Source: Pandoraea anapnoica (GTDB lineage Bacteria > Pseudomonadota > Gammaproteobacteria > Burkholderiales > Burkholderiaceae). Taken from it: DNA of 64,000 bases. The notes under the pieces are model-generated. The model made no database searches. It saw only the letters and a program-made list of their open reading frames with translations, and had not been told where the DNA came from. The DNA lies in contig NZ_CABPSP010000016.1 of NCBI RefSeq assembly GCF_902459765.1, positions 62,001 to 126,000 on the forward strand, written 5' to 3'. The position numbers were made by a program, and so were the translations under genes. Positions within the stretch are counted from its first letter, which is position 1. Every line of letters starts with the position of its first letter. Of the stretch, positions 21,701 to 31,240 are shown piece by piece.

Positions 21701-22378
21701 GAAGTGCGACGCTTCGTGCGCACGCGTATTCGCGATCTGTCCGAAGGGCGCGATCGTCTTGTCGCTGGCGTGATCTCCAGCATGCGCACCATGATGACGC
21801 AGCGCGGCAAGATGTTGATCGTCCAGCTCGACGACGGTACGGCCACGCTCGAAGTCACGATCTTCAACGAGCAATTCGAAGCGAACAAGCACCTGTTCAA
21901 GGAAGACGAACTGCTGATCGTGCACGGCAATGCGCGACCGGACAGCTTTACGGGCGGTCTGCGTTTCACTGTCGAAAGCCTGATGGACCTCGGCCGCGCG
22001 CGTGCACGCTTTGCCCGGGCGCTCAAGCTGTCGTTCAATGGCAACGCCGACTGGACGCGTCTTCGCGCCACGTTGCAACCTCACTGCACGATGTACCGCG
22101 TGGCCGCGACGGCCGGCGCGGGCGGTGGTGGCGGCTTCAATGGTGGCGGCGGGTTTAATGGCGGTGGCGGAGGTGGCGGAGGCTTCGGCCGACGCAACGG
22201 CAACGGTGATGGCGACGCGGATAAGCAAAACGGTCTGCCGGTGCATATCGTCTATCGCCGCGCGGATGCCGAGTGCGAGTCGCGTCTCGGCGATGACTGG
22301 AAGGTGCAGCCTGGCGACGAGTTGCTGGGCGAGCTTCGTCAGTGGCTCACCACCGAGTCGGTACAAGTCGTCTATTGA
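18797..22378 (+). CDS. dnaE: DnaE, DNA polymerase III alpha subunit
   Basis: This is the replicative polymerase. The 1193 residues comprise a PHP domain (about 1-280, beginning FVHLRLHSEYSIADG), the polymerase core with the catalytic Asp pair in MPDFDIDFCQDGR (about 401-413), and a third Asp in KFDFLGL (about 560). An OB domain follows near residue 1000. The N-terminal PHP metal-site residues look partly intact. Around residues 1105-1140 there is a Gly/Asn-rich low-complexity insert before the conserved C-terminal end. Start ATG at 18797. Essential housekeeping gene. Confidence 0.98.
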   Translation: MSEPRFVHLRLHSEYSIADGIVRLDDVVKAAAKDGQGALALTDLANMFGAIRFYKEARGKGVKPIIGCDAWITNPADRDKPSRLLLLARDREGYLNLCQLLSKAWLGNQYRGRAEIEPSWLQPDGLARGLLALSGAQMGDVGAALAAGNPDLALQCAKHWESVFPGAFYIELQRTGQPGMETYVQQAVQLAAKAGLPVVATHPIQFMTSDDFTAHEARVCISEGEMLGNARRVRRFTQDQSFRTQDDMLAAFEDVPSALANTVEIAKRCNLTLELGKPKLPLFPTPDGMSLDDYLVQLSKEGLETRLAQLFPDEAERDKQRPEYYKRLDFETGTIIKMGFPGYFLIVADFIQWAKNNGVPVGPGRGSGAGSLVAYALGITDLDPLKYNLLFERFLNPERVSMPDFDIDFCQDGRDRVIQYVKEKYGADAVSQIATFGSMAAKAAVRDVGRVLDLGYNFVDGISKLIPFKPGKHVTIDDALKEEPQLAERFQTEDEVKQLIELAQRVEGLTRNVGMHAGGVLIAPGKLTDFCPLYTQGSGEDASGVVSQYDKDDVEAVGLVKFDFLGLTTLTILNWAERYIKRLHPEMADWSLDQVSLTDPAAFSILKKANTVAVFQLESRGMQGMLKDAQPDRFEDIIALVALYRPGPMDLIPSFCARKHGREKTEYPDPRVEPVLQETYGIMVYQEQVMQMAQIIGGYSLGGADLLRRAMGKKKAEEMAEHREIFAKGAAENGLTREKSDEIFDLMEKFAGYGFNKSHAAAYALLAYYTAWLKAHHPAEFMAANMSLAMDDTDKVKILYEDCLAPANGLGVLPPDVNVSAYRFEPADSKTVRYGLGAIKGSGQSAIEEILRAREGKPFTDLFDFCARIDRRVVNRRTIEALIRAGAFDSIHDNRAQLMASVPMAMEAAEQASAAANQVSLFDLGDESLQAPLELADEPAWTDKRKLQEEKQALGFYLSGHMFDSYSDEVRRFVRTRIRDLSEGRDRLVAGVISSMRTMMTQRGKMLIVQLDDGTATLEVTIFNEQFEANKHLFKEDELLIVHGNARPDSFTGGLRFTVESLMDLGRARARFARALKLSFNGNADWTRLRATLQPHCTMYRVAATAGAGGGGGFNGGGGFNGGGGGGGGFGRRNGNGDGDADKQNGLPVHIVYRRADAECESRLGDDWKVQPGDELLGELRQWLTTESVQVVY

Positions 22379-22490
22379 TGCATCGGTGCGGGCAAGGCAG
22401 CGCGGGTCGGCTGCCTTTCGCTGACCGGCGCGTTGGCGTAATCGCGCATTGTCCTCGTTGCCCGCCGTTCGATATCACAAGGAAATCCGG

Positions 22491-23342
22491 ATGTTCTCCA
22501 TCATCGTTCCGACCTGGAACAACCTCGCCTTGCTGCAACTATGCGTGCGCAGCATCCGACAGAATTCGCGCTACCCGCATCAGATCATCGTGCACATCAA
22601 CGACGGCTCCGACGGTTCGCTCGAGTGGGTCCGGGCCGAGGGGATCGAGCATACGGCGTCGCCCGATAACATCGGGATCTGTTACGCGGTGAATCAGGCG
22701 GCGGCGCTGGCGCGCGAGAAGTACATCGTCTATCTGAACGACGACATGTATTGTTGTCCGGGTTGGGACACGACGCTGATCGAGCGCGCCGAGGCGCAAC
22801 CGGACAAGGCGTTCATGCTGTCGGGCACGATGATCGAACCGGTGGATACCGGCAATCCTTGCGTGCTGGTGCAGGACTTCGGCCGTGACGTCGATACGTT
22901 CGACGAGGCGGCGCTGCTCGCTGCTGTGCCGACGTACAAGAAGCCCGACTGGTTCGGCGCGACGTGGCCGCCCACGCTCGTGCATCGCGACTGGTGGTTC
23001 CTCGTTGGCGGCTACAGCACGGAACTGAGCCCTGGCATGAGCAGCGACAACGACTTTTCGATGAAGATGTGGGGCGCGGGCGCGCGCCGCTTCGTCGGTG
23101 TCGGCGCCAGTCTCGTCTATCACTTCCAGTGCAAGAGCACTGGCAAGGTGGTCAAGAACGACGGGCGCACGCAATTCTTGCGCAAGTGGGGCATGACGCA
23201 GTCGATCTTCGATCGCTACTATCTGCGTCGCGGTACGCCGGTGCCGTCGGGCAGCGACGGCCGTCTCGCCGAGCCGGTCGACGACAGCAAACTGCGCTGG
23301 CAGTTGTTCCGCTCGCGTATTAAACGGGCGCTGGCGAAGTAA
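22491..23342 (+). CDS. Glycosyltransferase family 2
   Basis: The 283-residue GT-A enzyme has the family 2 start MFSIIVPTWNNLALLQLCVRS, a nucleotide-sugar site in HINDGSDGS and the DxD-like metal site LNDDMYCCPGW. It probably transfers a sugar to a cell-surface glycan; acceptor and donor are unknown. The ATG at 22491 has AAGGA seven bases upstream. It lies 112 bp after dnaE, possibly in the same transcript. Confidence 0.85.
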   Translation: MFSIIVPTWNNLALLQLCVRSIRQNSRYPHQIIVHINDGSDGSLEWVRAEGIEHTASPDNIGICYAVNQAAALAREKYIVYLNDDMYCCPGWDTTLIERAEAQPDKAFMLSGTMIEPVDTGNPCVLVQDFGRDVDTFDEAALLAAVPTYKKPDWFGATWPPTLVHRDWWFLVGGYSTELSPGMSSDNDFSMKMWGAGARRFVGVGASLVYHFQCKSTGKVVKNDGRTQFLRKWGMTQSIFDRYYLRRGTPVPSGSDGRLAEPVDDSKLRWQLFRSRIKRALAK

Positions 23343-23486
23343 GCGCGGAAGACGTCGCGCGACGACGCGCGTTGAATGAGAAACGGACGCCAGTGGCGTC
23401 CGTTTCGCTTTGGGGCTGTCGTGGTGAAGCCACCGTGTTCGAACGCCGTGCTTCGTCGGCTTCGACGGCCCGTGTCGGGGCCGTCG

Positions 23487-24239
23487 TCAGACGTCGCCAC
23501 GTCGGAGCAGGGCGTACTTCAGGAACGCACTGCGAGCGTTCATGCGGGCAATCGCGGCGCCGGCTGCGCCGTCGAGAAAGCCACGACGCAATACGTAGGT
23601 CCGAACGAACGCCCATCCGCCATTGACCCACGGCTTGAGCGCAGAGACACGTTTGCCGCGCAGCGACATTTCTTTGGCACCGGCGCGTGCGTATCGCTGC
23701 ACCTTGTCCTCAATCTGACGAACTTCCGTGTAGCTGTAATGGAGCAGGTGGTGGGTGAGGGTGCCGATCTCGCCGTCGACGATCACGCGCTCGTGCACGA
23801 GATTGTCGGAGAAGCGTCCGGCTTCGCGGCGAAACAGTCGCAGCACGTAATCGGGATACCAGCCGCAATGCTTCACCCAGTGCCCCAGAAACTGTGACAG
23901 ACGGGGCATGCGATAGCCGGTGCACGACGCATCTCCAATCGCCGCCGCGATCTCGGTGGCCAGTTCCGGCGTGACGCGCTCGTCCGCATCCAGCGACAGC
24001 ACCCAGGGTTGCGTGGCGAACGACAGCGCCCGATTTTTTTGCGGCCCAAAGCCCGGCCAGTCAGGCGTGACGTGGACCTCCGCCCCGGCTGCGCGTGCGA
24101 TATCGGAGGTGCCGTCCGTACTCGCGTTATCTACCACGACGATCTGCGAGGCGAACGCCTTAACCGACGCAATGCAGTCGGCGATGTTGTGACGCTCGTT
24201 GCGCGTGAGGATCGTAACGGTCAGCGGTAATGTAGGCAT
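23487..24239 (-). CDS. Glycosyltransferase family 2, WaaE/KdtX-like
   Basis: The 250-residue protein resembles LPS-core beta-1,4-glucosyltransferases: TVTILTRNERHNIADCI, VVVDNASTDGT, FGPQKNRAL and the acceptor-side SLDADERVTPEL. It also carries the GWYPDYVLRLFRR signature. It is likely cytoplasmic-face and acts on the inner core of lipopolysaccharide. It lies 25 bp downstream of recQ on the same strand. Confidence 0.85.
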   Translation of the reverse strand: MPTLPLTVTILTRNERHNIADCIASVKAFASQIVVVDNASTDGTSDIARAAGAEVHVTPDWPGFGPQKNRALSFATQPWVLSLDADERVTPELATEIAAAIGDASCTGYRMPRLSQFLGHWVKHCGWYPDYVLRLFRREAGRFSDNLVHERVIVDGEIGTLTHHLLHYSYTEVRQIEDKVQRYARAGAKEMSLRGKRVSALKPWVNGGWAFVRTYVLRRGFLDGAAGAAIARMNARSAFLKYALLRRGDV

Positions 24240-24264
24240 GGGCGGGCGTGGGTGGGCGTGAGCC

Positions 24265-26073
24265 TCAGGCGTTCAGCAATTCGACGAGCGCTTCGCCGTA
24301 ACGCTCGATCTTCGCTTCTCCGAGGCCGGTGATATCGACCAGTCCTTCGCGGTGACGCGGGCGGCGCTGAGCGAGTTCTCGCAGCGTACGGTCGTGAAGG
24401 ATAACGTAGGCGGGGACGGCTTGCGTCTTCGCCATTTCCTGACGCCATGTGCGCAGCTTCTCGAACAATTGCTGATCGGCCGTATCCAGTTCGATGGCCT
24501 GCGACGACGCGTATCCGGCAAAGCGGCTCTTCTTGCTCGCTGTGGGACGCTGGCGTCGCAGCGACACGACCGTCTCACCCTTGAGCACCGGACGCGCCGC
24601 CGCATTGAGCGTGAGCGCCCCGTACTGGCTGCTGTCCGGCTCGATGATGCCGTGGGCGATCAACTGACGAAACACAGCCCGCCAGCCCTGATCGTCCATC
24701 TCGCCGCCCACCCCGAAGGTCGGCAGGCTTTCGTGGCCGAACTGGCGAATCTTGTCCGTGCTGCGCCCGCGCAGCAGGTCGACCAGATGGCCTGCGCCAA
24801 AGCGCTGGCCCGTGCGCAAGATCGCCGACAGCGCTTTTTGAGCCGCAATCGTGCCGTCGAAGACTTCCGGGGGATTCAGGCAGACGTCGCAGTTGCCGCA
24901 TGGCTCGCTCGACTCGCCGAAGTACGACAGGAGTACCGTGCGGCGGCAGCGCGGGGCTTCGCAGTATCCGAGCAGCGCGTCGAGCTTCTGGCGCTCGATG
25001 CGCTTCTGTAGGTCCGGCGCGTTCGACTCGTCGATCCGGCTGCGGTGGACCACCACGTCGTTCAGGCCGTAGGTCATCCAGGCTTCGGCCGGTTCGCCGT
25101 CGCGCCCGGCGCGTCCCGTCTCCTGATAATAGGCTTCGAGGCTTTTGGGCAAGTCCAGATGGGCGACGAAGCGCACGTCCGGCTTGTCGATGCCCATGCC
25201 GAAAGCGACGGTCGCGGCCATGACCAGCCCTTCCTCGCGCAGGAAACGCTGCTGGTGCGTGCGGCGCACCTCGGCGTCCAGCCCCGCGTGATACGGCAGC
25301 GCGGGAATGCCTTGCGTTTCCAGCCACGCGGCAGTCTCTTCCACCTTCTTGCGCGACAGGCAGTAGACGATGCCCGCTTCGCCGCGATGCCGACTCAGAA
25401 AGGCCAGCAGCTGCTTGCGAGGGTTGTCGCGGTCGACGATTTCGTACCGGATATTCGGTCGGTCGAAGCTGGAGACGAACAGGCGCGCATCGGTCAGGCC
25501 GAGCCGCGTCTGAATATCCTCGCGGGTTGCGGCATCTGCCGTGGCCGTGAGCGCAATGCGCGGCACGCGCGGATAGCGCTCATGCAGCGCCGAGAGCTGG
25601 ATGTACTCAGGACGGAAGTCGTGCCCCCATTGCGAGACGCAGTGAGCTTCGTCAATGGCGAACAACGCCAGTTGGCCACGTTCGTCGAGCCGGTCGAGCA
25701 AATTGAGGAAGCGGTCGGTCAGCAGCCGTTCGGGCGCGACGTACAGCAGATCGAGCTCGCCTCGCGCGGCGCGGCGTTCGATATCGACCGCTTCGTCGAA
25801 AGCGAGACTGGAATTCAGATAGGCAGCGCGGACCCCGGCCTGGAGCAGGGCGTCGACCTGATCCTGCATGAGGGCGATGAGCGGGGAGACGACGATACCG
25901 ATGCCCGGGCGCAACAGCGCGGGGATCTGGTAGCAAAGTGACTTGCCGCCGCCCGTGGGCATGAGCACGAGTGCATCGCCCCCGTCGGCCACATGGTCGA
26001 CGATGGCGGCCTGATCGCCACGGAATGCGTTATAGCCGAATACGGTACGGAGAACTTCGAGTGCGCTTGCCAT
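24265..26073 (-). CDS. recQ: RecQ, ATP-dependent DNA helicase
   Basis: RecQ is a 3'-5' helicase for recombination and fork repair. The 602 residues include Walker [17 protein letters not shown], the DEAH box [16 protein letters not shown] and motif [13 protein letters not shown] zinc-binding region with CEAPRCRR and CGNCDVC follows, then a winged helix. A C-terminal HRDC domain ends the protein. All domains of the full-length bacterial enzyme are present. Confidence 0.97.
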   Translation of the reverse strand: MASALEVLRTVFGYNAFRGDQAAIVDHVADGGDALVLMPTGGGKSLCYQIPALLRPGIGIVVSPLIALMQDQVDALLQAGVRAAYLNSSLAFDEAVDIERRAARGELDLLYVAPERLLTDRFLNLLDRLDERGQLALFAIDEAHCVSQWGHDFRPEYIQLSALHERYPRVPRIALTATADAATREDIQTRLGLTDARLFVSSFDRPNIRYEIVDRDNPRKQLLAFLSRHRGEAGIVYCLSRKKVEETAAWLETQGIPALPYHAGLDAEVRRTHQQRFLREEGLVMAATVAFGMGIDKPDVRFVAHLDLPKSLEAYYQETGRAGRDGEPAEAWMTYGLNDVVVHRSRIDESNAPDLQKRIERQKLDALLGYCEAPRCRRTVLLSYFGESSEPCGNCDVCLNPPEVFDGTIAAQKALSAILRTGQRFGAGHLVDLLRGRSTDKIRQFGHESLPTFGVGGEMDDQGWRAVFRQLIAHGIIEPDSSQYGALTLNAAARPVLKGETVVSLRRQRPTASKKSRFAGYASSQAIELDTADQQLFEKLRTWRQEMAKTQAVPAYVILHDRTLRELAQRRPRHREGLVDITGLGEAKIERYGEALVELLNA

Positions 26074-26236
26074 GCGCTGGAGTATACCGGTTCCACCCGG
26101 CGTCCGGCGCGCCGACAGCCCCGGAAATCCGGCGTTAGGGCGATTTTTGGGGCGCGCTCCGAGTCCGCTTCGGACACGTCCCGACGGGACCGGCCGGTAC
26201 GTTAGAATAGCGGTTTTCCCGCTGTCCCCGACTTAC

Positions 26237-27988
26237 ATGAGCGCACCGCACAAGCCCACCGGACCGATTCTGCGACGTCTGCTGGGCTATCTCCAGCCAT
26301 ATTGGCACATGGGCCTGCTGGCCGTTCTCGCCATGGCGCTGGTGGCGGCCACCGAAGCGGCCATCCCGGCAGTCCTCAAGCCGGTGCTCGACAAGGGCTT
26401 CTCGGGCGGCGATCCGTGGAAGCTCTGGTACGTCCCGGCCGCCGTGATCGGCCTGGCCGTGATCCGAGGGCTGGCGCAATATTCGGCCAACTACATGCTG
26501 TCGTGGGTCTCGAACCGCGTGCTGCTCGACTTGCGCGTGAAGATGTTCGAGCGCCTGCTGCACGCGCCGGCCGCCTACTACCAGCGAGAGACGACCAGCA
26601 CGCTCATCAATGCGATTGTCTACGAAGTCAATCAAGTGCTAGGCGTGCTCACTACGGTGCTGATCACGCTCGTGCGCGATTCGCTGACCGTCGTCGGCCT
26701 GCTGGGGTATCTGTTCTATCTGAACTGGCGTCTGACGCTGGTCGTGGCCGTCATTCTGCCGCTGATCGGATGGCTGGTCGGCAAGATCAACCGCCGCCTG
26801 CGCCGTCTCAATCGTGAGCAGCAAACGCTGACCAACGCACTGTCGTATGTGGTCGAAGAGGCGGTCGGTGGCTACAAGGTCGTGAAGATCCACAACGGCG
26901 AAGAGTACGAGAAGAACCGCTTCGACAAGATGACCAGCGCGTTGCGCGGCTACGCCATGCGCGTGACGGTCTCGGGTGGTCTCGCGCAGCCGGTTACGCA
27001 GGCGCTGGCCTCGCTGGCGCTGGCCATCGTGATTACCGTCGCGATGATCGAGTCGTCGTCGGGCGAGATGACCGTGGGGGGGTTCACGGCGTTCGTCACG
27101 GCACTCCTGCTCGTCGTGTCCCCGCTCAAGCATCTGATGGACGTCAACCAGCCGCTGCAACGTGGCGTGACGGCCGCCGAGCTGATCTTCGAAGTGATGG
27201 ACGTCGAAGTCGAGCCGGTCGGCGGCGAGCGCACGCTCGAACGTGCGAAGGGCCGTGTGACGTTCGATCAGGTCAGCTTCAACTACGGCGCGAGCGAGCG
27301 CCCGACGCTCGACAAGATTTCGCTGGAGGTCGCGCCGGGCGAGATGGTGGCGCTGGTCGGCCCCTCAGGCAGCGGCAAGACGACGATGGTCAATCTGGTG
27401 CCGCGCTTCTTCGATCCGACGGGCGGGCGCATTCTGCTCGACGACATTCCGCTCAACGATCTGCGTCTGGCCGATCTGCGCCGTCAGATTGCGTTTGTGA
27501 GTCAGGACGTTGTGCTGTTCAACGACACCATTGCCGCGAACGTCGCCTACGGTCAGGAAGTCGACGCCGAACGCGTGCAGGCAGCGCTGCGCGCCGCCAA
27601 TCTGGCCGATGCAGTCGCCGCTATGCCCGATGGCGTGAACACGCTGGTGGGCGACAACGGCATGCGCCTGTCGGGCGGCCAGCGTCAGCGTCTGGCGATT
27701 GCCCGCGCGATCTACAAGGACGCACCGATCCTGATTCTGGACGAAGCAACGTCGGCACTGGATTCGGAATCAGAGCGTCATGTGCAGGCGGCGCTCGAAG
27801 TGTTGATGGAAGGCCGTACGACGCTGGTGATCGCGCACCGCCTGTCGACCATCGAACGCGCCGACCGTATTGTCGTGCTCGAACATGGCCGCATCGTGGA
27901 GCAGGGATCTCACCAGGCACTCGTGGCGCATAATGGTCTCTACGCCCATCTGCACCGCATTCAGTACGCGCAGCAGCAGGAAGCGTGA
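26237..27988 (+). CDS. msbA: MsbA, lipid A/LPS flippase ABC transporter
   Basis: MsbA flips lipid A-core across the inner membrane. The 583-residue half-transporter has six membrane helices over about residues 1-320. The ATPase domain carries Walker [11 protein letters not shown] (about 374) and the LSGGQRQR signature (about 477). Its Walker B is [12 protein letters not shown]. The start is ATG 26237 ([10 protein letters not shown]); the frame is open further upstream but that part lies over the promoter. Position next to glycosyltransferase and rml genes fits LPS export. Confidence 0.95.
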   Translation: MSAPHKPTGPILRRLLGYLQPYWHMGLLAVLAMALVAATEAAIPAVLKPVLDKGFSGGDPWKLWYVPAAVIGLAVIRGLAQYSANYMLSWVSNRVLLDLRVKMFERLLHAPAAYYQRETTSTLINAIVYEVNQVLGVLTTVLITLVRDSLTVVGLLGYLFYLNWRLTLVVAVILPLIGWLVGKINRRLRRLNREQQTLTNALSYVVEEAVGGYKVVKIHNGEEYEKNRFDKMTSALRGYAMRVTVSGGLAQPVTQALASLALAIVITVAMIESSSGEMTVGGFTAFVTALLLVVSPLKHLMDVNQPLQRGVTAAELIFEVMDVEVEPVGGERTLERAKGRVTFDQVSFNYGASERPTLDKISLEVAPGEMVALVGPSGSGKTTMVNLVPRFFDPTGGRILLDDIPLNDLRLADLRRQIAFVSQDVVLFNDTIAANVAYGQEVDAERVQAALRAANLADAVAAMPDGVNTLVGDNGMRLSGGQRQRLAIARAIYKDAPILILDEATSALDSESERHVQAALEVLMEGRTTLVIAHRLSTIERADRIVVLEHGRIVEQGSHQALVAHNGLYAHLHRIQYAQQQEA

Positions 27989-28074
27989 CAACCGGGACGC
28001 CCGCCGGTGCCGTGTGCGCTGCGGGTGTCGGAACGTCATGCGCCGTCGCCCATTCGCCCGCCTTTGAGGAGACT

Positions 28075-28662
28075 ATGATGAGTCAGCCGCCGATCAGTCG
28101 TTTTCCCGTGCCAGACCTCGCCGCGTTGCCGGACGATATCCGCGCGCGCATCGACGCGGTCCATGAGAAGGCTGGCTTCATCCCCAATGTCTTCCTCACA
28201 CTGGCGCACCGTCCCGACGAATTTCGCGCATTTTTCGCATATCACGATGCCCTGATGCTCAAGGACGGCAATCTGAGCCAGGGCGAGCGCGAGATGATCG
28301 TGGTCGCCACCAGTGCGGCGAATCAATGTCTGTATTGTGTGGTCGCGCATGGTGCGCTGGTGCGCATCTACGAAAAGCAGCCGTTGCTGGCCGATCAGGT
28401 GGCCGTCAACTATCTGAAGGCGGACCTGACCGAACGCCAAAAGGCGATTCTGGCGTACGCGATGAAGGTCTGCGAGCGTTCGCATGAAGTGTGCGACGAG
28501 GACTACGCCACGCTGCGGCGCTACGGACTGAACGATGAGGATATCTGGGACATTGCGTCCATTACGGCGTTCTTCGGCATGTCCAACCGGATCGCCAATG
28601 CCATTTCCATGCGGCCTAACGACGAATTCTTCTTGATGGGGCGAGTGCCTCGCACCCGTTAA
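28075..28662 (+). CDS. Peroxidase-related (AhpD-like, CMD-fold) protein
   Basis: The 195-residue protein belongs to the carboxymuconolactone decarboxylase fold. It carries the AhpD-type redox motif CLYCVVAHG and conserved Glu/His residues around it, suggesting a disulfide-based peroxidase or its partner. Two adjacent ATG codons (28075 and 28078) follow GAGGA; the second has the better spacing. It may be transcribed with msbA, 86 bp upstream. Confidence 0.85.
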   Translation: MMSQPPISRFPVPDLAALPDDIRARIDAVHEKAGFIPNVFLTLAHRPDEFRAFFAYHDALMLKDGNLSQGEREMIVVATSAANQCLYCVVAHGALVRIYEKQPLLADQVAVNYLKADLTERQKAILAYAMKVCERSHEVCDEDYATLRRYGLNDEDIWDIASITAFFGMSNRIANAISMRPNDEFFLMGRVPRTR

Positions 28663-28690
28663 GGCTACTGCTCGTAAAACTTCGATACCT

Positions 28691-29755
28691 ATGATCTTCG
28701 TGACTGGCGGCGCCGGATTTATCGGCGCAAATTTTGTTCTCGACTGGTTGGCGCTTCACGACGAACCGGTCGTGACCATCGACAAGCTCACCTACGCAGG
28801 CAATCTGGCGAATCTGGCAGGTCTGGAGCGTGACCCACGTCACCATTTCGCGCAGGTCGATATCTGCGACCGAGCCGCGCTCGACACGCTGTATGCCGAG
28901 CATCGCCCGCGCGCCGTGCTGCACTTCGCGGCGGAAAGCCACGTCGATCGCTCCATTCACGGCCCGGCCGATTTCGTTCAGACGAACATCGTCGGCACCT
29001 TCACGATGCTTGAAGCGGCCCGCGCCTATTGGGGATCGCTCGAAGGCCAGGCCCGCGACGACTTCCGTTTCCTGCACGTGTCGACGGATGAGGTCTACGG
29101 CTCGCTGAGTCCGACCGATCCGGCCTTTACCGAGACCACCCCGTACGCGCCGAACAGCCCGTATTCGGCCTCGAAGGCCGGTTCCGACCATCTCGTGCGC
29201 GCGTATCACCATACTTACGGTCTGCCGGTCCTCACGACCAACTGCTCGAATAACTACGGCCCGTACCAGTTCCCCGAGAAGCTGATTCCGCTGGTGATCG
29301 CCAATGCGCTCGCAGGCAAGCCGCTGCCGATTTACGGCGACGGCAGCAACGTGCGCGATTGGCTCTACGTTGGCGACCATTGCTCGGCCATTCGCGAAGT
29401 GCTTGCCAAGGGCGTCCTGGGCGAGGTCTACAACGTGGGTGGCTGGAACGAGCAGAACAATCTGTCGGTGGTCAAGCACCTGTGCACGCTGCTCGACGAG
29501 TTGTCACCGCGCGCCGATGGCAAGTCGTATGTCGATCAGATCACGTTCGTGACGGATCGCCCGGGACACGATCGCCGCTACGCCATCGATGCCCGCAAAC
29601 TTGAGCGTGAACTGGGCTGGCGTCCGGCGCAAACGTTTGAGACCGGCATGCGCAAGACGGTGCAGTGGTATTTGGCCAATGGCGAATGGGTGCGTCAGGT
29701 GCAGTCGGGCGAGTACCAGCGCTGGATCGAAACGCATTATCAAAAGAATAATTGA
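28691..29755 (+). CDS. rmlB: RmlB, dTDP-glucose 4,6-dehydratase
   Basis: This is the second step of dTDP-L-rhamnose synthesis. The 354-residue extended SDR has the NAD-binding GGAGFIG near the start, the substrate-site STDEVYGSL and the catalytic [15 protein letters not shown]. It is the first gene of rmlBAC. Confidence 0.97.
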   Translation: MIFVTGGAGFIGANFVLDWLALHDEPVVTIDKLTYAGNLANLAGLERDPRHHFAQVDICDRAALDTLYAEHRPRAVLHFAAESHVDRSIHGPADFVQTNIVGTFTMLEAARAYWGSLEGQARDDFRFLHVSTDEVYGSLSPTDPAFTETTPYAPNSPYSASKAGSDHLVRAYHHTYGLPVLTTNCSNNYGPYQFPEKLIPLVIANALAGKPLPIYGDGSNVRDWLYVGDHCSAIREVLAKGVLGEVYNVGGWNEQNNLSVVKHLCTLLDELSPRADGKSYVDQITFVTDRPGHDRRYAIDARKLERELGWRPAQTFETGMRKTVQWYLANGEWVRQVQSGEYQRWIETHYQKNN

Positions 29756-29762
29756 GGTACGT

Positions 29763-30650
29763 ATGAGCACCAAACGTAAAGGCATTATTCTTGCTGGCGG
29801 CTCCGGCACCCGCCTTTACCCGGCAACGCTGGCGATCTCCAAGCAGTTGCTGCCGGTCTACGACAAGCCGATGATTTATTACCCGCTCACGACGCTGATG
29901 CTGGCGGGTATCCGGGATATCCTGATCATCTCGACGCCTCAGGACACGCCGCGCTTTGAGCAACTGCTCGGCGACGGCAACCAGTGGGGACTGAATCTGC
30001 AGTACGCCGTGCAACCGTCCCCGGACGGTCTCGCGCAGGCGTTCCTGATCGGCGCGGACTTCATCGGCAACGATCCGTGCGCGCTGGTGCTGGGTGACAA
30101 CCTGTTCTATGGGCACAATTTCGCCGGGCTGCTGCAGGCAGCGAACGCCCAGAGTGATGGGGCGTCGGTGTTTGCCTATCCGGTGCACGATCCGGAGCGC
30201 TACGGCGTGGTGACGTTCGACGAAAGCGGCAAGGCCATCGAACTCGTGGAAAAGCCGAAGGAGCCGAAGTCGCGCTACGCCGTGACGGGGCTGTATTTTT
30301 GCGACAACAACGTCATCGATATCGCGCGTTCGATCAAACCGTCGGCGCGTGGCGAACTGGAAATCACCGACGTCAATAACGAGTATCTGAAGCGCGGCAA
30401 GCTCAATGTCCAGATCATGGGACGCGGCTACGCCTGGCTGGATACGGGCACGCATGAGTCGATGCTCGAAGCGAGCACGTTCATTCAGACGATCGAGTCG
30501 CGACAGGGCCTGAAGGTCGCCTGCCCGGAAGAGATTGCTTACCGGAGCGGATGGATCGACGCGGCCGCCATCGAAAAACTGGCGCAGCCGCTGGCAAAGA
30601 CGGGCTACGGTCAGTATCTCCTCTCGATGCTGCGTGAGCGGGTGTTCTGA
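29763..30650 (+). CDS. rmlA: RmlA, glucose-1-phosphate thymidylyltransferase
   Basis: It joins glucose-1-phosphate and dTTP to dTDP-glucose, the first step of the rhamnose pathway. The 295-residue protein has the nucleotidyltransferase signature [17 protein letters not shown] and LGDNLFYG. The ATG at 29763 has TGAGGT upstream and lies 7 bp after rmlB. Confidence 0.97.
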   Translation: MSTKRKGIILAGGSGTRLYPATLAISKQLLPVYDKPMIYYPLTTLMLAGIRDILIISTPQDTPRFEQLLGDGNQWGLNLQYAVQPSPDGLAQAFLIGADFIGNDPCALVLGDNLFYGHNFAGLLQAANAQSDGASVFAYPVHDPERYGVVTFDESGKAIELVEKPKEPKSRYAVTGLYFCDNNVIDIARSIKPSARGELEITDVNNEYLKRGKLNVQIMGRGYAWLDTGTHESMLEASTFIQTIESRQGLKVACPEEIAYRSGWIDAAAIEKLAQPLAKTGYGQYLLSMLRERVF

Positions 30651-30691
30651 GCACGCACGTCCCCGTTATTGACGCTTACCGGTACTCCAAT

Positions 30692-31240
30692 ATGCAAGTG
30701 ATTCCCACCGCCATTCCGGCCGTTCGCGTGATCGAACCCAAGGTGTTCGGCGACTCGCGCGGTCATTTCTTCGAAAGTTTCAACCAGCGTAATTTCAACG
30801 ACGGCCTTGGCGAGACGCTCACGTTCGTGCAGGACAATCAGTCGCGCTCGGTGCGCGGCGTGTTGCGCGGTCTGCACTATCAGGTCAAGCAGCCGCAAGG
30901 CAAGCTCGTCCGTGTGCTGCAAGGCGAGATCTATGACGTCGCCGTCGACATCCGCGAAGGATCACCGACGTTCGGCAAGTGGGTCGCCGAAGTGCTGAGC
31001 GCCGAGAACAAGCGGCAACTGTGGATTCCGGCGGGCTTCGCCCACGGTTTTGTGGTGACGTCGGAGACGGCCGAGGTGCTGTATAAGACCACCGACTACT
31101 GGGCGCCGCAGTTCGAGCGCTGCATCCGCTGGGACGATCCGACGCTCGCGATTCCCTGGCCGCTCGACGGCATTACGCCGGTCGTCTCGGACAAGGACAA
31201 GCAGGGCATGCTGTTCGCCGACTACACTCACGAAGACTGA
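30692..31240 (+). CDS. rmlC: RmlC, dTDP-4-dehydrorhamnose 3,5-epimerase
   Basis: The 182-residue cupin epimerase has the FVQDNQSRS and RGLHYQ substrate-binding segments and GFAHGFVV. The stop overlaps the convergent CDF gene by 13 bp. rmlD, the last enzyme of the pathway, does not follow here and is not in the window. Confidence 0.96.
   Translation: MQVIPTAIPAVRVIEPKVFGDSRGHFFESFNQRNFNDGLGETLTFVQDNQSRSVRGVLRGLHYQVKQPQGKLVRVLQGEIYDVAVDIREGSPTFGKWVAEVLSAENKRQLWIPAGFAHGFVVTSETAEVLYKTTDYWAPQFERCIRWDDPTLAIPWPLDGITPVVSDKDKQGMLFADYTHED

Noticed and set aside
18800-22366. Open frame of almost 1200 codons antisense to dnaE
   Set aside because: It mirrors the dnaE coding region and has no ribosome binding site or recognisable domain; dnaE is certain.
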